Source: CAYSPT01 sp964432985 (GTDB lineage Bacteria; Muiribacteriota; CAYSPT01). Taken from it: 6,975 nt of DNA. The notes beneath the pieces are model-generated. The model saw only the letters and a list, made by a program, of their open reading frames with translations. It searched no databases and was not told the origin of the DNA. Positions within the stretch are counted from its first letter, which is position 1; each line of letters begins with the position of its first letter. A program made the translations under genes and the position numbers. The stretch lies in assembly GCA_964432985.1 (NCBI GenBank), contig CAYSPT010000131.1, positions 1-6,975 on the forward strand. Reading direction: 5' to 3'. Positions 6,310 to 6,975 of this stretch are shown one piece after another.

Positions 6310-6768
6310 ATGAGTTCTGAACAGGATGAAAAAATGACGGTGGAAGAAAAATTGAATGACGGTGATCAGGCATCCGTCAATAATAATAGTGACAACGAAA
6401 CTGATGTGGCACCGGACGGATCAGAGGAAGCTGCGGCCAATCAGGAGGGTGCTTTCGACCTTTCTGCTGCCGGCGCAGAAATGATTTGCAAGTTCTTCGT
6501 CAGCCTGCTCGGGCAACTGAGCTGGAAATCACTGGGTTTGATTTCCGATCCTAAGACGGGTGAGATCACTATTGATCTCGAAGAAGCCCGTCTGGCTATC
6601 GACGTGATGGGAGATGTGATCGAGAGGCTGGCTCCGAGGCTTGCGGACGATGAGGTACGGGAAATAAGAAACTTATTGACAAATCTTCGGCTCAACTTTG
6701 TTGAAAAATCCGGCTCTTCGCAATCAGAGACAACGAGTGAACCCGACAGAACCGGAGAAGGAACCTGA
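6310..6768 (+). CDS. DUF1844 family protein
   Basis: This 152-residue protein has no signal peptide or TM segment and should be cytoplasmic. Residues 1-48 are acidic and rich in Asn, Ser and Glu, likely disordered. Residues 49-131 match what I know of DUF1844: FFVSLLGQLSWKSLGL, a short loop with DPKTG, then LEEARLAIDVMGDVIERL and a last helix ending in LLTNLRLNFVE. A short polar tail follows. The family's role is unknown. The segment that in many members reads like KT-x-GNLT is here LAPRLADDEV. ATG 6310 is chosen from AGGGAG at 6296-6301. It begins a new unit, about 140 bases after batE with its own candidate promoters, and is followed after four bases by the FmdB-type gene, so those two are probably co-transcribed. 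Confidence 0.85.
   Translation: MSSEQDEKMTVEEKLNDGDQASVNNNSDNETDVAPDGSEEAAANQEGAFDLSAAGAEMICKFFVSLLGQLSWKSLGLISDPKTGEITIDLEEARLAIDVMGDVIERLAPRLADDEVREIRNLLTNLRLNFVEKSGSSQSETTSEPDRTGEGT
6759..6762 (+). promoter_or_regulatory. Ribosome binding site for the FmdB-type gene (AGGA)
   Basis: AGGA in the last codons of the DUF1844 gene sits 10 bases before ATG 6773; a GGAG at 6754-6757 is a little too far upstream. It supports ATG 6773, which also gives the family's usual MP-x-Y-x-Y start. Confidence 0.6.
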
Positions 6769-6772
6769 CCGG

Positions 6773-6975
6773 ATGCCCATTTACGGATATGTTTGTGAAC
6801 AGTGCGAGCACAGTTTTGAAGTAATGCATGGTGTAAAGGATCCGCAGCCGGTTCAGTGCGAGCAGTGCGGTGGATCTTTGCGTCGGCGGTTCTTCCCGGT
6901 GGGTGTGATTTTCAAAGGGGACGGTTTCTATCACACCGAGTACGGAAAGGGGAAAGACTTCAAAAAGCTCGAAGC
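6773..6975 (+). CDS. FmdB-type zinc-ribbon protein, 3'-truncated by the window
   Basis: The first 67 complete codons are visible and the frame is open to the window end. The protein starts MPIYGYVCEQCEHSFEV and has two Cys pairs, C8/C11 and C29/C32, each Cys-x-x-Cys, with CGG after the second. This is the single zinc ribbon of the FmdB/CxxC_CxxC_SSSS family, followed by the family-typical VIFKGDGFY and a charged stretch. The four cysteines should bind one zinc ion. Members are small cytoplasmic proteins, often called putative regulators after the methylotroph FmdB; a direct function for this one cannot be stated. It begins four bases after the DUF1844 stop. The 5' end is complete, the 3' end missing. 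Confidence 0.92.
   Translation, partial: MPIYGYVCEQCEHSFEVMHGVKDPQPVQCEQCGGSLRRRFFPVGVIFKGDGFYHTEYGKGKDFKKLE

Overview
The window holds a six-gene stretch of a Bat-type ("Bacteroides aerotolerance") von Willebrand factor A (VWA) membrane-protein cluster, all on the + strand. A separate downstream unit encodes a DUF1844 protein and an FmdB-type zinc-ribbon protein. I find no believable gene on the - strand, no tRNA or rRNA, no CRISPR array and no insertion sequence. The coding sequence is moderately GC-rich; the one real intergenic gap is AT-rich. This gene set is widespread in Gram-negative bacteria (Bacteroidetes, Chlorobi, Planctomycetes, Deltaproteobacteria, spirochaetes, several candidate phyla). 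The separate BatD and BatE, the fused BatB-BatC and the neighbouring DUF1844 gene suggest a diderm bacterium, perhaps of the FCB group or a related candidate phylum such as Zixibacteria or Latescibacteria. That placement is a guess from gene content.

Layout. 1-549: 3' part of a gene for a one-TM protein with a cytoplasmic helical DUF4381-like domain. 536-1576: BatA, a VWA protein with a complete metal-ion-dependent adhesion site (MIDAS). 1579-3390: BatB fused to a BatC-like TPR domain with a Q/E-rich tail. 3393-5294: BatD, three Ig-like export domains, one TM and a cytoplasmic helical tail. 5294-6169: BatE, signal peptide, TPR, two TMs and an SH3-like domain. Adjacent genes overlap by 14 or 1 bases or are separated by only 2, so they look like one translationally coupled operon. 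Its promoter, and probably the moxR AAA+ ATPase and DUF58 genes usual in such operons, would lie before the window. 6170-6309: AT-rich spacer with a weak hairpin and two candidate sigma70-type promoters. 6310-6768: DUF1844 protein. 6773-6975: FmdB zinc ribbon, cut by the window end.

Working model, from family knowledge: a MoxR ATPase in the cytoplasm acts on or through a membrane complex of two VWA proteins (BatA, BatB), TPR modules (BatC part, BatE) and a large Ig-like scaffold (BatD). The biochemical role is not settled. Aerotolerance was the first proposal, but work in Leptospira did not support a direct role in oxidative-stress resistance.

I see no clearly new system. The points most worth a second look are the BatB-BatC fusion that keeps a signal-peptide-like segment at its joint, the similar cytoplasmic tails of the first protein and BatD, the triple VGEP repeat in BatD, and the promoter arrangement before the DUF1844 gene.
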